A stretch of DNA of 64,000 nt, taken from positions 61,230,327 through 61,294,326 of the forward strand of contig OY829539.1 in NCBI GenBank assembly GCA_963691705.1. Direction: 5' to 3'. Positions within the stretch are counted from its first letter, which is position 1. The number at the start of each line of letters is the position of its first letter. This document shows, piece by piece, positions 32,475 through 42,992 of the stretch. This stretch comes from Viola odorata (lineage: Eukaryota; Streptophyta; Magnoliopsida; Malpighiales; Violaceae). The notes under the pieces are model-generated. The model did not search any database. It was not told the origin of the DNA and worked only from the letters and a program-made list of their open reading frames with translations. The position numbers and the translations under genes were made by a program.

Positions 32475-33659
32475 CTAGATTTCAACAGCCTCATGATCAA
32501 ACACTGCTGTGATTTGATATGGTCCCGTCCATTTGGACTTGAGCTTCCCCGAGAAAATCCGTAGTCGTGAGTTGTATAGTAAAACTTTCTGCCCAACAGT
32601 GAAGTTCTTGACTACGAGATGTTTGTCATGCTGGGCCTTGGTCTGTCCCTTGTAGATCATTGAGTTTTCGTAGGCGTCCCCCAGAAGTTCTTCAAGCTCT
32701 TGGATTTGCAAACATCTGTCTTTCCCGGCCAAGTTTAAATCCATGTTGACTTTCTTGATTGCCCAAAAGGCCTTGTGTTCAATCTCGATTGGAAGGTGAC
32801 ACGGCTTCCCGTAGACCAATTGATAAGGCGTCATGCCGATCGGGGTCTTGAATGCAGTACGATAGGCCCATAGCGCGTCCCCTAGCTTGAGGCTCCAGTC
32901 TTTCCTTGACTGATTCACGGTCTTCTCGAGAATAGCCTTGATCTCCCGATTCGAGACCTCAGCCTGCCCATTGGTTTGGGGTGGTAAGCTGTGGATACTC
33001 GATGAGTCACCCCATACTTATTAAGTAGTGAAGCGACTGTTCGATTGCAGAAATGCGTCCCCTAATCGCTGATGAAAGCACGTGGGGTCCCGAATCGGTT
33101 AAAGAAAGTCAGCAACCACCCTTGAATCGTCTGTTTTGGTGGCCTTTGCTTCAATCCATTTGGAGACATAGTCCACGACGAGCAGGATGTATGTATGCCT
33201 GAATGAATTCGGGAACGGTCCCATGAAGTCAATGCCTCAAATATCAAAGATTTCGCACGCAAGGATGCTGTTCAGGGGCATTTGGTTTCTAGCTCCGATG
33301 TTTCCCATGGCTTGGCATCGAGGGCAGGTCGAGCAAAATAGATAACTGTCCTTGAAGATTGACGGCCAATAAAGACCGGCTTCAAGGACCTTGAGTGCGG
33401 TTTTCTTCGCAGCAAAGTGTCCCCCTTCCGTTGTCGAATGACAGAACTTGAGGATCGTTGGGACCTCATCCATGGTGACACAGCGCCTAACAATCTGGTC
33501 TGAACAGTGCTTCCATAAGTAGGGGTTGTCCCAAACGTAGAACTTGGCTTGCTTGCGGATCCGGTTGTGTTCCGCACTCGAGGCCTTGACTGGAAGCGCA
33601 CCGGTGGCACAAAAATTAGCTATGTCCGTGAACCAAGGGAATTTTGCGGTGTCAACTAA
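32475..33659 (-). pseudogene. Athila integrase region, broken
   Basis: It starts right at the target duplication of the nested element and continues the pol frame. The HHCC zinc domain is visible (CHSTTEGGHF ... CSTCPRCQ), followed by a TGA at 33237-33239 where the core domain should begin. Parts of the core then read in shifted frames ([11 protein letters not shown] shadow; FGTPRAFISD before a stop at 33062). The C-terminal part is open from 32918 to 32475 with [20 protein letters not shown] and [20 protein letters not shown], ending WTGPYQI. The integrase cannot be functional. Confidence 0.85.
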
Positions 33660-34207
33660 TGATAACAATCGAGACAACCCTAACGGTGCTGGCACCCTAG
33701 CCGCTCCCGCCAAAATGATTTCCTATCAGACCTGTACGATATCTTCATATCGCCAGAGAATCATAGAAGAATTCCTAGGATGGTCGATGTCAGCGGGGGG
33801 GGGTGGGGGGTGGGGGGGGGGGGGGGGGCACTCACGCGACTCTACACGCACGGCACCACCCCATCCTAGGAGCTTACGAGCTTATCGCTCCCGGCATCCG
33901 TATGATATCGTTCATGACGTCATGTGTTGGTATCGCTTGTGACGTCACCACCAGACATCGCCTGGATTGTTATCGCCAGGTATCGCCAAGTAGGTCTATA
34001 AATACCCTTATTTTTCCTTTCTGAAAGAAGGATCGAGATCATTGGGACGAACCTATATTATTTCTGAAACTCAAACTGACTTAAGCATCGGAGTGTCTAC
34101 GCCGGAGCCCCCCCTCCGGCGCTTTGCAGGTACACTCGACGCGGACCACCACCGTTCCGATCAACCGTGACTTCGAATCTTACAAGATCGACGATCGAAT
34201 CTTATCA
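33660..34207 (+). repeat. Left LTR of the Tat-like element
   Basis: 548 bp; TATA-like CTATAAATAC at about 33999. Its extra length over the right LTR comes from an expanded G tract at 33795-33828. Confidence 0.9.
33795..33828 (+). repeat. Poly-G tract in the left LTR
   Basis: A run of G blocks separated by single T residues replaces the seven Gs of the right LTR (39944-39950). It could fold as a G-quadruplex. Confidence 0.85.
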
Positions 34208-34209
34208 AA

Positions 34210-34227
34210 TGGTGCTTTCATTGAGAG
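34210..34227 (+). promoter_or_regulatory. Putative primer-binding site of the Tat-like element
   Basis: TGGTGCTTTCATTGAGAG starts two bases after the LTR. I cannot assign the primer tRNA. Confidence 0.5.
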
Positions 34228-34241
34228 CTTTGGTATATTAA

Positions 34242-35820
34242 GTGAGCGTCCTTAATAGCCAAGCTCCGTCTAGTCGGAAGATTGGAACAGTCATGATCAC
34301 GGGATCGGAGCCAATCCGATCATCGTCCTCTAACATCCCTTTCTCAATCCGCAGACGGTTATTCCCTTTTGCTACTGCTGATCTCTCTATGACTACACAA
34401 CCAATTATTTCGGGATCTCTAGACCTCTCGGTCGGAATTGCTGAGGGGCTGGCCTCCTCGCAGACGGACATCTTGTCATCTCAGATAGCGGGGTCAAATT
34501 TCTCCACTCCTCTTTCTAGGGGATCTGTGCTTAATCATGAACATCCTTTTGCAATGGAAATAGCGGCCCTTCGTTCTCGGCTGGAATATCTTACGGAAAT
34601 AGCTGTGAGAGCCACGCCTGGTGCTTCTGGATCTAGTCTCCCTCCTCGCGTCATGTTTACACCACCTATTGTCACTGATCGACCTTTATCACCAAGGTTC
34701 CCAGAAAACCTCCAGATGCCTTTATCCGCGGGAAATCCTCCGATTAGTGTCGAGCAGTTTACTCAGGGAAGAGTAGAGGCTTATGTACCACAAATGCCGC
34801 AAGGTCTCCTCCTACAAGGAGACAGGCAGCTTGGGGGGTTAGGAACCGGTGGGACGGACGGAGGGAAGGAGCCGACAGAAGTCTGTCTCCTGAGTACAGT
34901 GAAAGATCCAGTAGTCGAAGGCATCGAAGTCGTTCGAATAGGAGTCGCAGTCGATCTCCTAGACGGCATCCTACGCCAGAACCACGAAACAGGGGGCGTC
35001 AGAAAGAAATGTCTCCTCCGCGTCAGGCACGTGAGATTCTTGATGATACATCGGGCCACCCATTTAGTCGTCGTATAAGGCGTCACAGGGTCAGCCGGCG
35101 CGTGAAGCTTCCCACTGACGTTTATGATGGCACCAAGGATCCCATCTCGCACATTAATAAAGTGAAGGATTTTGTTCAGTTTCAGACCCATAGTGATGCG
35201 GCGTTATGCCAGATATTTGTTATGACATTATCGGGAGTGGCACGCCTTTGGTTTGAGGGTCTTTCTGGTGGATCCAATAATAATTTCTCGCAATTAGAAT
35301 CTAAATTCCGGAGCAGATTTAGCACGGCAATTCCAATCAGGAAATCTACCGCCGCGTTATTTGACATACAACGAAGGCCTCAAGAAACCTTAAAGGAGTT
35401 TCTTAGTCGCTTCGATTTGGAAATGTCCTTAACGCCGGGCGTTACTATTGACTTTGCTATAGAAGCTCTGAAGAGGAATTGCCGCTATGGAAAACTGAAA
35501 GATGCGCTCATGGTAGATCCTCCAGTGACTTTAGATGCGTTGAGGCTTAAAGCCCACAATTACGCAAAAATGAAAGAGGAAGAAAATAGAGATAAAACGT
35601 ATAACGCGTCGCATGGGACATCTCAAATTACTACTGCTCCCGCGAAGCTGCAACCTGACGACCATTTTCTCGACGATTACGCTAGGAGAAAGGACCATAT
35701 CCCCAAGGCTTCCAACAAACAGAAGGGTCATTTGTCGAAGGGAAAAACCGGTGGTTCCCCCTCTCGACGTCACGGGGATTCTTATAAAAATCGTGCATAT
35801 GACCCAGATTTTCCCTTCTC
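34242..35820 (+). pseudogene. Gag of the Tat-like element, frameshifted
   Basis: The first frame (34242 on) reads MSVLNSQAPSSRKIG, with MEIAALRSRLEYLTEIAVR as a short helical region. Around 34800-34870 it must shift to the frame giving an Arg/Ser-rich stretch (RSRSNRSRSRSPRRH), then the retrotransposon gag core (DVYDGTKDPISHINKVKDFV, LWFEGLSGGS, SRFDLEMS). It shifts again near 35810 into the frame of the following ORF. The product would be the capsid precursor, now non-functional in one piece. Confidence 0.8.
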
Positions 35821-37076
35821 TTAACGTGCCAAGGGCAGAGATTTTGGCGATAGCGGAGCAGCGAAATCTTCCCATCCGTTACCCTGCGCCTACAAAACCA
35901 GGAGTGCTTCTAGGGAGAAGGGAAAATGCTTATTGTAAATTTCACAAAGCCAGGGGTCATTCCACAGAAGCGTGCAGAGAGTTAAGATCGGCGATAGAAC
36001 GCTTGGTAGAAGAAGGATATTTGGGGGGATTTGCTACCCAAGTAAGAGAAGACGCCAGAAATAATCTTACGAAAAGAACAGTAGATGAACCACCAGTTCC
36101 TCCACACGTTCCGCGAAAAGATGATGCTCCCAGAGGCAGAGATAGGGAAACTCTTGCGGTTGATGATGAATATATTCCTATGATTAACATTATCGCAGGA
36201 GGAACCCCTTACATGGACGAACCACAGCAATCGGCAGCCGAAAAAAGAGATAAACGCACACGTGATGGCGTTACGAAAAAAGGAGATGCGATAGGCGTAT
36301 TGGATCGAATGGTATTATCCTTTTCCAAAGAGGACGAGAAAGGCGTCGTCTATCAGCACAATGATGTATTGGTGGTTACGCCCGTCATCGCCAGTCATGG
36401 AATCAGAAGAACTCTTATCGATAACGGAACGCAGTTCACCAGCCAGTTCTTTAGAGACCAGTGCTCAGAATTTGGAATCGAGCAACGATTTTCCTCCGTG
36501 GCTCATCCGCAAACTAACAGACAGGCGGAAGTAACCAACCGGGGCGTCCTCAGCGGTATCAAGAAAAACCTAGAGGGGTCTAAAAAGAAATGGGCTGATG
36601 AGCTACCGTACGTGATGTGGGCATATCGTATGACCGTTAAGACAACCACCGGAGAAACACCTTTCGCGTTGGCCTTCGGGACCGAAGCTGTTACACCGGT
36701 GGAAATTGGAACCATGAGCCTACGGGTAGCTCACTTCCGGGAGGAACTAAACGAGGAAAGGTTACGAGCTAACCTGGATGCGTTACCAGAAGTCCGAGAG
36801 GAAATCCTTCTGAAAACGCAGCATTACAAAAGAAAGATGGCCCGTTATCACAACAGGCGCGTCAAAGAACGGTTGCTGAAACCTGGTGACCTGGTACTCA
36901 GAGACAAGCGAGCGGCAGGACAGTGCATGGGAAAAATCAGTCCAAACTGGGATGGACCATATCGCATCACCCACGTTGTCGGGAAAGGAGCCTATCATCT
37001 GGAGACTCTCGATGGTACACCCTTATCCAACTCTTGGAATATCGCTCGCTTGAAGTTATATTACTCTAGAACTTGA
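35613..37076 (+). CDS. In-frame fusion: gag tail / protease start joined to integrase core and C-terminus
   Basis: The coding match begins at about 35810. A zinc-finger-like YCKFHKARGHSTEACREL segment of Tat gag is followed by the start of the aspartic protease (VVTPVIASHGIRRTLIDNG). At 36420-36428 the sequence passes without a break into the integrase core (TQFTSQFFRDQCSEFGI, AHPQTNRQAEVTNRG, MWAYRMTVKTTTGETPFALA). The integrase C-terminus follows (KPGDLVLRDKRA, WDGPYRITHVVGKGAYHLE) and the frame ends SRT-stop. Protease, RT, RNase H and the integrase zinc domain are deleted. The frame is open for 487 codons. Whether a protein is made is unknown. Confidence 0.85.
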   Translation: MGHLKLLLLPRSCNLTTIFSTITLGERTISPRLPTNRRVICRREKPVVPPLDVTGILIKIVHMTQIFPSLNVPRAEILAIAEQRNLPIRYPAPTKPGVLLGRRENAYCKFHKARGHSTEACRELRSAIERLVEEGYLGGFATQVREDARNNLTKRTVDEPPVPPHVPRKDDAPRGRDRETLAVDDEYIPMINIIAGGTPYMDEPQQSAAEKRDKRTRDGVTKKGDAIGVLDRMVLSFSKEDEKGVVYQHNDVLVVTPVIASHGIRRTLIDNGTQFTSQFFRDQCSEFGIEQRFSSVAHPQTNRQAEVTNRGVLSGIKKNLEGSKKKWADELPYVMWAYRMTVKTTTGETPFALAFGTEAVTPVEIGTMSLRVAHFREELNEERLRANLDALPEVREEILLKTQHYKRKMARYHNRRVKERLLKPGDLVLRDKRAAGQCMGKISPNWDGPYRITHVVGKGAYHLETLDGTPLSNSWNIARLKLYYSRT

Positions 37077-38455
37077 TTTTATCTGCACCTTTGATTTATG
37101 TCAACCCTAACCATGACTAACGCTCGATGAGAGAGCTTTCGTGGAAGTTTGTGGTTGCCTTTGTGCAGATAAAAAAGGGGGTATTTTGGGGAAGTGAAAA
37201 GTCCTATCCTTGTGATGGCCGGTCTTGATCAGATGGCCCATTAAGTGAGGGCACTACCCACCATACCTTGGATTAGCGTCAGATTGAAAGATCCTGGACG
37301 CCCCCGGGGGTGAAAAGTCCTATCCTTGTGATGACCGATCTTGATCAGATGGCTCATTAAGTGAGGGCACCACCCGGTATCTTTGGGAGTGAAAAGTCCT
37401 TTTCTTGTATTGACCGTTCTCGTGGAGACGGCCCAACAAGATGAGGCACGTCCCAAAGAAATAGAAACTCCGTTCTAGAAACAAGAATCCTATCTTAACG
37501 GCTGGGCTATTATGGCTAAGTCATTAAGTAAGGACACGGTTCTAGACGCGAGGGCAACGCCCAAAAGTGAAAACTCCCTAGCCTGGTGATAGCCATCCCG
37601 ATCCGACAGCTCACTAAGATGAGGCACTTTAAGGGCCGATCGTGAAATTAGGGAAACGCGGAGAATCGTGAAATCCCGGCTAGTAACCAGATGTGTAATC
37701 CCTGGTGAAGTATAGAGCTGATAGCGAAAACGGTTCCCGCGGGTTCCAGGGTAACACCCTATGATGGCAGCGAAAAGACTCCTACGGGTATTTACTATCC
37801 CTCGTAACGTATTTTTGTTACTAATGATTTATAGTTGAGAATGCGCAGAACATTTTTCCGACAACGGAAGGAGCGAGGAGCTAGTAAGCTGATTTATCGC
37901 TAGTCTTCCCGAGAAAGCTAACCCAGTACCCAATTCTGTGATTTGGTGGGAATGCTAAGCATCTGTTCGGATAAGTAAGCGCATTGGGAAAGTACGACGA
38001 AGATAACGCCAAAGGAAAAAGCAACAAGGGGATGAAAAATGACAAAGGGAAGATCCCTTAAATAGCCATAAATTTGGGAAGAAAAGATCTTTGATCTTCT
38101 AGCCCGACTCTTGAAAGAAGACACGTGCACAGCCTGAAGTGCAGATATGGATTTACAGTCACGCCTGTTGAGATTTTCCCCTGATCGAGGAAAACCGCAA
38201 AATCGCCCTATCAGTTGCCAGGACAGCGGCGGCTTGGATTTAATGTCGAACAACCAATCAGAAAATCGCCCAGTGGCTGAACCGTTTTCAGTTGGCCTAA
38301 AAATATCTCCAAGAAAGACAAAGGGCGCATTAAAGAAGAAGAGCAGTTGCAAAATGGAGTATTAAAACTAATTTATTTATTATGGCCTAGGGGCCGGAAA
38401 GTACATCTACATGCCAAAGGGAAAAAGAGAAAAGGCCCAGAGGGAGCCATCGCTA
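37077..38455. other. Tat-like element post-pol spacer
   Basis: A purine tract AAAAAAGGGGG near 37171 is followed by the tandem repeats described next, then unstructured DNA. The minus-strand frame 37918-38352 has no recognisable domain. Confidence 0.55.
37190..37640 (+). repeat. Diverged tandem repeats in the Tat-like 3' region
   Basis: Units starting GTGAAAAGTCCT and containing CTTGTGATGRCCG and TTAAGTGAGGGCAC occur at about 37196, 37312, 37388 and 37567, with unit lengths about 75-180 bp and decaying similarity. Tandem repeats in this position are typical of Tat-lineage elements. Confidence 0.75.
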
Positions 38456-38824
38456 TCAGGCATCAGAGCCAGAATTCTCAGGCACTTCGGGAAGATCCCG
38501 CAGAGAATCCATAACCAGAATCAGATCATGAGAGGTGGCTCTCATTCCCTTCAGGCAGCACCCCAACATATCCTTGCGCTGCTGCAGCATGGCGATCACC
38601 ACTTGAATCAGAGCGATGGAGGCAGACAGCTTTGATACGCTTTCCAGAGGGCTGAAATCCTCCAGAGATGTGGCCCCCAGCCTGGAATGAAGAGGGGTCA
38701 ACATCCCTTGCAGCTCCAGGATGTCCTCAGAGGTCTTGACCAGCATATTCTCCAAGAACCCGACGTCGCCATCATTAAGGTTCTTGAGAGAATGACCCTT
38801 GGAGAGGAGAAAATTCTTAGTCAA
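38456..38824 (-). CDS. Antisense ORF of the Tat-like element
   Basis: A 122-codon frame opposite to gag: MTKNFLLSKGHSLKNLNDGD, then LENMLVKTSEDILELQGMLT and a helix-rich ALIQVVIAMLQQRKDML region, ending SGSDA. Antisense extra ORFs in this position are reported for Tat-lineage Gypsy elements. I recognise no domain. The predicted protein looks helical and could form a coiled coil. It may be the 3' exon of a longer antisense transcript, since coding-like sequence continues upstream at 38826-38900. Confidence 0.45.
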   Translation of the reverse strand: MTKNFLLSKGHSLKNLNDGDVGFLENMLVKTSEDILELQGMLTPLHSRLGATSLEDFSPLESVSKLSASIALIQVVIAMLQQRKDMLGCCLKGMRATSHDLILVMDSLRDLPEVPENSGSDA

Positions 38825-39053
38825 ATTATCCAGGATGAAAATAGCCAGAGATGAGGAGAACGTGGGTGGAGAAAGTTCCCCAATTTATAGGCCCAAAGGG
38901 AGGCCTTGGGAAGAACAAAGAGGTCCTCAAAAGGCGAGTCGTCTTGTCACCCCTAAGGATTGATAAGCCTAAAGCGGAGTCAAAGGTTGATGCTCGTATG
39001 CTATCCTCGATAAGAAAGGGCGAAAGGATACAAGATGAATGTGGAAAAAACAC

Positions 39054-39240
39054 TAGAAGGCGCGATATCACGGGTAGCAATTACGTAAAAGCCGTATGGT
39101 TACCGGTATCCACAGTATAAGGCCGCGTTGATGTCGCAGGTGGCCCTAGATGCGTAAAACCTCGTCGATATCACAGGCATCTGGTGGTATAAAGCCGTGC
39201 TAATCATAGGCAGCTGATGGTGTAAAGCCGCGATGATATC
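39054..39240. repeat. Short diverged repeats with GATATCRCAGG and TAAAGCCG
   Basis: Three to four units of about 45-60 bp combine GATATCAC/GATGTCGC and GTAAAGCCG. They lie about 570 bp before the right LTR. Confidence 0.6.
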
Positions 39241-39807
39241 GTTGCTTCCTTAAGCGAAAGAGGAGAACGGGGCCCGCGTGACCGCCAACCCCTGTAAGTA
39301 TAAAAGTTTACTAACTTCTCTATAAACGCCTATCTCCTCCGTGTGTTTTCAGTACACTTGAAAGGACGATGGACTCGGATTAAATGCAAATCCACGACAT
39401 GACCTGGTTGCGGTCTTTGGCGGAATCACAAGTGACCCGTCAACAGCCCTCCTATGGCGAGAATAGAGTTGAACTCCGCAAGCCCTGACAAGAAGCCAAA
39501 CGGACTAACATCGTTGAGTGAAAACAACGCCCTCATAATCACAAGCGTAATAGCAGCATCCCTCGTGGACCTCTTGATGCCCCCGAAGAAGCGGTCTCTG
39601 AATAAGAATGAAGGACGGAATCCATTTGGTCGCTGGAAAGCTCCAGAACTAAGTTTCAGCTCATCACTAAACACGGTTAACGTCGAACAGGCAGAGAAAC
39701 TCGGAGATCCTGCAGACATACCGCCCCGCGACGGAACAAGCCTCACCTAAGCTTTCAGACATGGACAGCCCTTGGTAAACACTCGGGCTCGTTTTCAGAT
39801 GGGCTTA
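39241..39807. other. Tat-like element 3' non-coding region
   Basis: No gene. I do not see a clear polypurine tract next to the right LTR. Confidence 0.5.
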
Positions 39808-40326
39808 TGATAACAATCGAGACAGCCCTAACGACGCTGGCACCCTAGCCGCTCCCGCCAAAACGATTTCCTATCAGACTTGTACGATATCTTCATATCG
39901 CCAGAGAATCATAGAAGAATTCCTAGGATGGTCAACGTCAGCGGGGGGGACTCACGCGACTCTACACGCACGGCACCACCCCATCCTAGGAGCTTACGAG
40001 CTTATCGCTCCCGGCATCCGTATGATATCGTTCATGACGTCATGTGTTGGTATCGCTTGTGACGTCACCACCAGACATCGCCTGGATTGTTATCGCCAGG
40101 TATCGCCAAGTAGGCCTATAAATACCCTTATTTTTCCTTTCTGAAAGGAGGATCGAGATCATTGGGACGAACCTATATTATTTCTGAAACTCAAACTGAC
40201 TTAAGCATCGGAGTGTCTACGCCGGAGCCCCTCTCCGGCACTTTGCAGGTACACTCGACGCGGACCACCACCGTTCCGATCAACCGCGACTTCGAATCTT
40301 ACAAGATCGACGATCGAATCTTATCA
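39808..40326 (+). repeat. Right LTR of the Tat-like element
   Basis: 519 bp; nearly identical to the left LTR apart from the short G run and scattered substitutions. Confidence 0.9.
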
Positions 40327-42896
40327 ACTAAGCACAAATGCTCATCTGGGAAGGTCTCCCGAATGGCTACTTGGGAGTCGTCTTCTTGGTTCGGGAGCCT
40401 ACTGAGGTGGTCTGCTACGCAATTCTCGGTCCCCTTTTTGTCCTTGATGGCAAGGTTGAACTCTTGAAGTAGGAGGATCCAGCGAATAAGCCTAGGCTTT
40501 GCATCGGCTTTTTTGAGTAGGCATCGAAGGGCGGAATGATCAGAGTACACAATTACTTCGGTGCCCAAGAGGTACTGCCGAAATTTGTCAAAGGCATAGA
40601 CAATTGCCAAAAGCTCTTTCTCTGTCGTCGTATAGTTTTGTTGGGCTGGATCTAACAATTTGGAGGCATAGTAGATGACGTACTTCTCCTTGTCTTTCTT
40701 CTGACCCAGAACGGCTCCCAACGCCTGATTGCTGGCATCACACATGATTTCGAAGGGGAGAGTCCAGTCGGGGGCCCGAATGATGGGAGCAGAAATGAGC
40801 TTGGCTTTCAAGGTTTCGAAGGCCGTCTTGCATCTTTCATCAAATATGAAGTCCACATCCTTGTGTAACAGCTGGCACATTGGCTGGGCTATCTTGGAGA
40901 AGTCCTTGATGAACCTCCTGTAAAATCCTGCATGACCAAGAAAAGAACGCACATCTCGAATATTCGAGGGGTAAGGCAAGGTCTCGATAGCTTGGATTTT
41001 AGCCTTGTCCACTTCGATGCCCTTTCGGGACACGATGTGGCCCAGGATAAGCCCTTGGTCAACCATGAAATGACATTTTTCAAAATTAAGCACAAGGTTA
41101 GTTTCCACACATCTTTGCAGAATTTTCTTTAAGTTTGAGAGGCATTCGGAAAAGGAGTTACCATAGACCATGAAGTCGTCCATGAATACCTCGATGCATT
41201 CTTCCACAAATTCCGAAAAGATGCTGACCATGCACCTCTGAAATGTAGCCGGGGCATTGCATAACCCGAAGGGCATGCGTCTGTAAGCAAAGGTCCCGAA
41301 TGGGCACGTGAAAGTGGTTTTCTCCTGGTCTTCAAGGGCTACTGGAATCTGGTGGAATCCCGAATACCCATCCAGGCAGCAATAATGCGTCTTGCCCGCA
41401 AGGCAATCTAACATTTGATCTATGAAGGGTAGTGGGAAGTGATCTTTTCGGGTGGCCTCATTCAAGCGTCGATAGTCGATGCATACACGCCAGCCATTCT
41501 GGATTCGGGAGGGTATTGGCAGACCCTCGGGACCCGGAATGATGGTGATACCGGTTTTCTTCGGGACTACCTGAAAGGGGCTAACCCATGGGGAATCAAA
41601 AATGGGGTAAATTACCCCGGCATAGAGCAACTTCAGGGCCTCCTTCTTAACTACCTCCATCATGGGAGGGTTCAAACGCCTTTGGGGCTGCCTAATTGTC
41701 TTGGAGTCCTCTTCGAGATGTATGCGGTGAGTACACAAGGACGGCGACAAACCCTTGATGTCGGTAATTGTCCAACGGATGGCCTTCTTGAAACTCTTGA
41801 GGAGGTTTACTAACTCAATCTCTTGATCCGCTTCCAGCTTGTTGGAAATTATGACTGGGAGGGATTCTCTCTCCCCGAGGTAGGCATACTTCAAGTGTGA
41901 GGGCAGTGCCTTAAGTTTAAGGTCTGGAGCTTGTTCAAGAGAAGAGGGGAGTCGCTCATGATTGACGCATTCTGGGGACTCACTCGGGGGCTCGACTGTT
42001 AAGATAGCATTTGCTTCGAGGGCTGTTGCAACCGTGATTAGTTCAGTGGGAACCTCAATGGACGAGGTCATCTCCTGCAAGGATTCGGGAGTAAGACTTC
42101 TGTCAAGAATCAGCTTCAGGGGCTCGACGGAGTTCAGCTCGGCGATGTTGGAAGGGTCTACCACATCAATAAAATTGACACTCGAAAATTCGGGAGGGTA
42201 CTTCATGGAGTCCAGCATGTTGAAACGGATGATTTCCCTGTCGAATTCAAGGGAGATGGAGGCTTCGTAGTAGTCAATCTTTGCACGGGCCGTGGCCAAA
42301 AAAGGGCGTCCCAAGAGTAGATCCGAAGACTTGGTGTTTGTTGGGTTTTCCATGGAGAGAACATAGAAATCCGCCGGAAATAGGAATTCACCAACTTGGA
42401 CAAGAACATCCGTGATTATGCCTTTGGGATACACGACCGAGCGGTCGGCGAGTTGGATGACAAGAGTGGTTTCTTTCAAGGGCCCGAGTCCGAGACTGTT
42501 GTAGATGGTCAAGGGCATAACATTGATTCCAGCTCCCAAGTCGCACATTGCTTTCCCGATATCGATGGTCCCGATCCTGCACGGGACCGTGAACATGCCC
42601 TGGTCCTTGCACTTGGGTGGAATTCTACGCTGGATATGGGCAGACAAGTTAGCTCCCACACTAATTCGATTCACCTCAGTGAATTTGTTCTTGTTGGTGC
42701 ATAGCTGTTTTAAAAACTTAGCATATCGAGGCATGTTCTTGATGGCCTTGAGGAGTGGAATATTGATGACAACCTTGCTGAACATCTCAAAGATGTCCCG
42801 ATCTTCTTCTTCTTTCTTCTTTTGGATCAGTCGTTGAGGAAACGGGGGCTCGAGGACTTTGTTTATGAACTCCTGGGAGAATTCTTCCTCTTCCAC
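40327..42896 (-). pseudogene. Athila protease-RT-RNase H, interrupted by the nested element
   Basis: The frame is open from 42896 down to the insertion point. In order: a gag-pol linker (EEEFSQEFINKVLEPPFPQR), the aspartic protease motif AMCDLGAGINVMPL, RT with YRRLNEATRKDHFPLPFID, DGYSGFHQIPV and the catalytic VFMDDFMVYG, and RNase H with MCDASNQALGAVLGQK, TTTEKELLAIVYA and YSDHSALRCLL. No stop occurs within these domains. Only the insertion separates them from the integrase at 33659. This makes pol the best-preserved part of the Athila element. Confidence 0.9.
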
Positions 42897-42992
42897 GGGC
42901 TGCTTCTTCTTACAGCGAGATTTTGTACTCGAGAAGAAATGGTCAAGTGCTGCGTCGCCAAATCGGGACTTCCTGGGCTGGTCAGTAGGTTG

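Larger units (their letters stand above)
33660..40326 (+). mobile_element. Tat/Retand-like Gypsy element inserted in Athila pol
   Basis: LTRs at 33660-34207 and 39808-40326 begin TGATAACAATCGAGACA and end CGAATCTTATCA. The target duplication ACTAA is at 33655-33659 and 40327-40331. Removing the element rejoins the Athila pol frame at that point. Inside: gag, a gag/protease-integrase fusion lacking RT and RNase H, then about 2.7 kb of non-coding DNA with tandem repeats and an antisense ORF, a layout known from Tat-lineage elements. It cannot replicate alone. Confidence 0.9.

Noticed and set aside
33544..33942. 132-codon ORF spanning the Athila/Tat-like border
   Set aside because: It crosses an insertion junction and a poly-G tract; the frame is accidental.
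37190..37640. Regularly spaced repeats considered as a CRISPR-like array
   Set aside because: Units are long, diverged and directly inside a plant retrotransposon; there are no identical short repeats with unique spacers and no cas genes.
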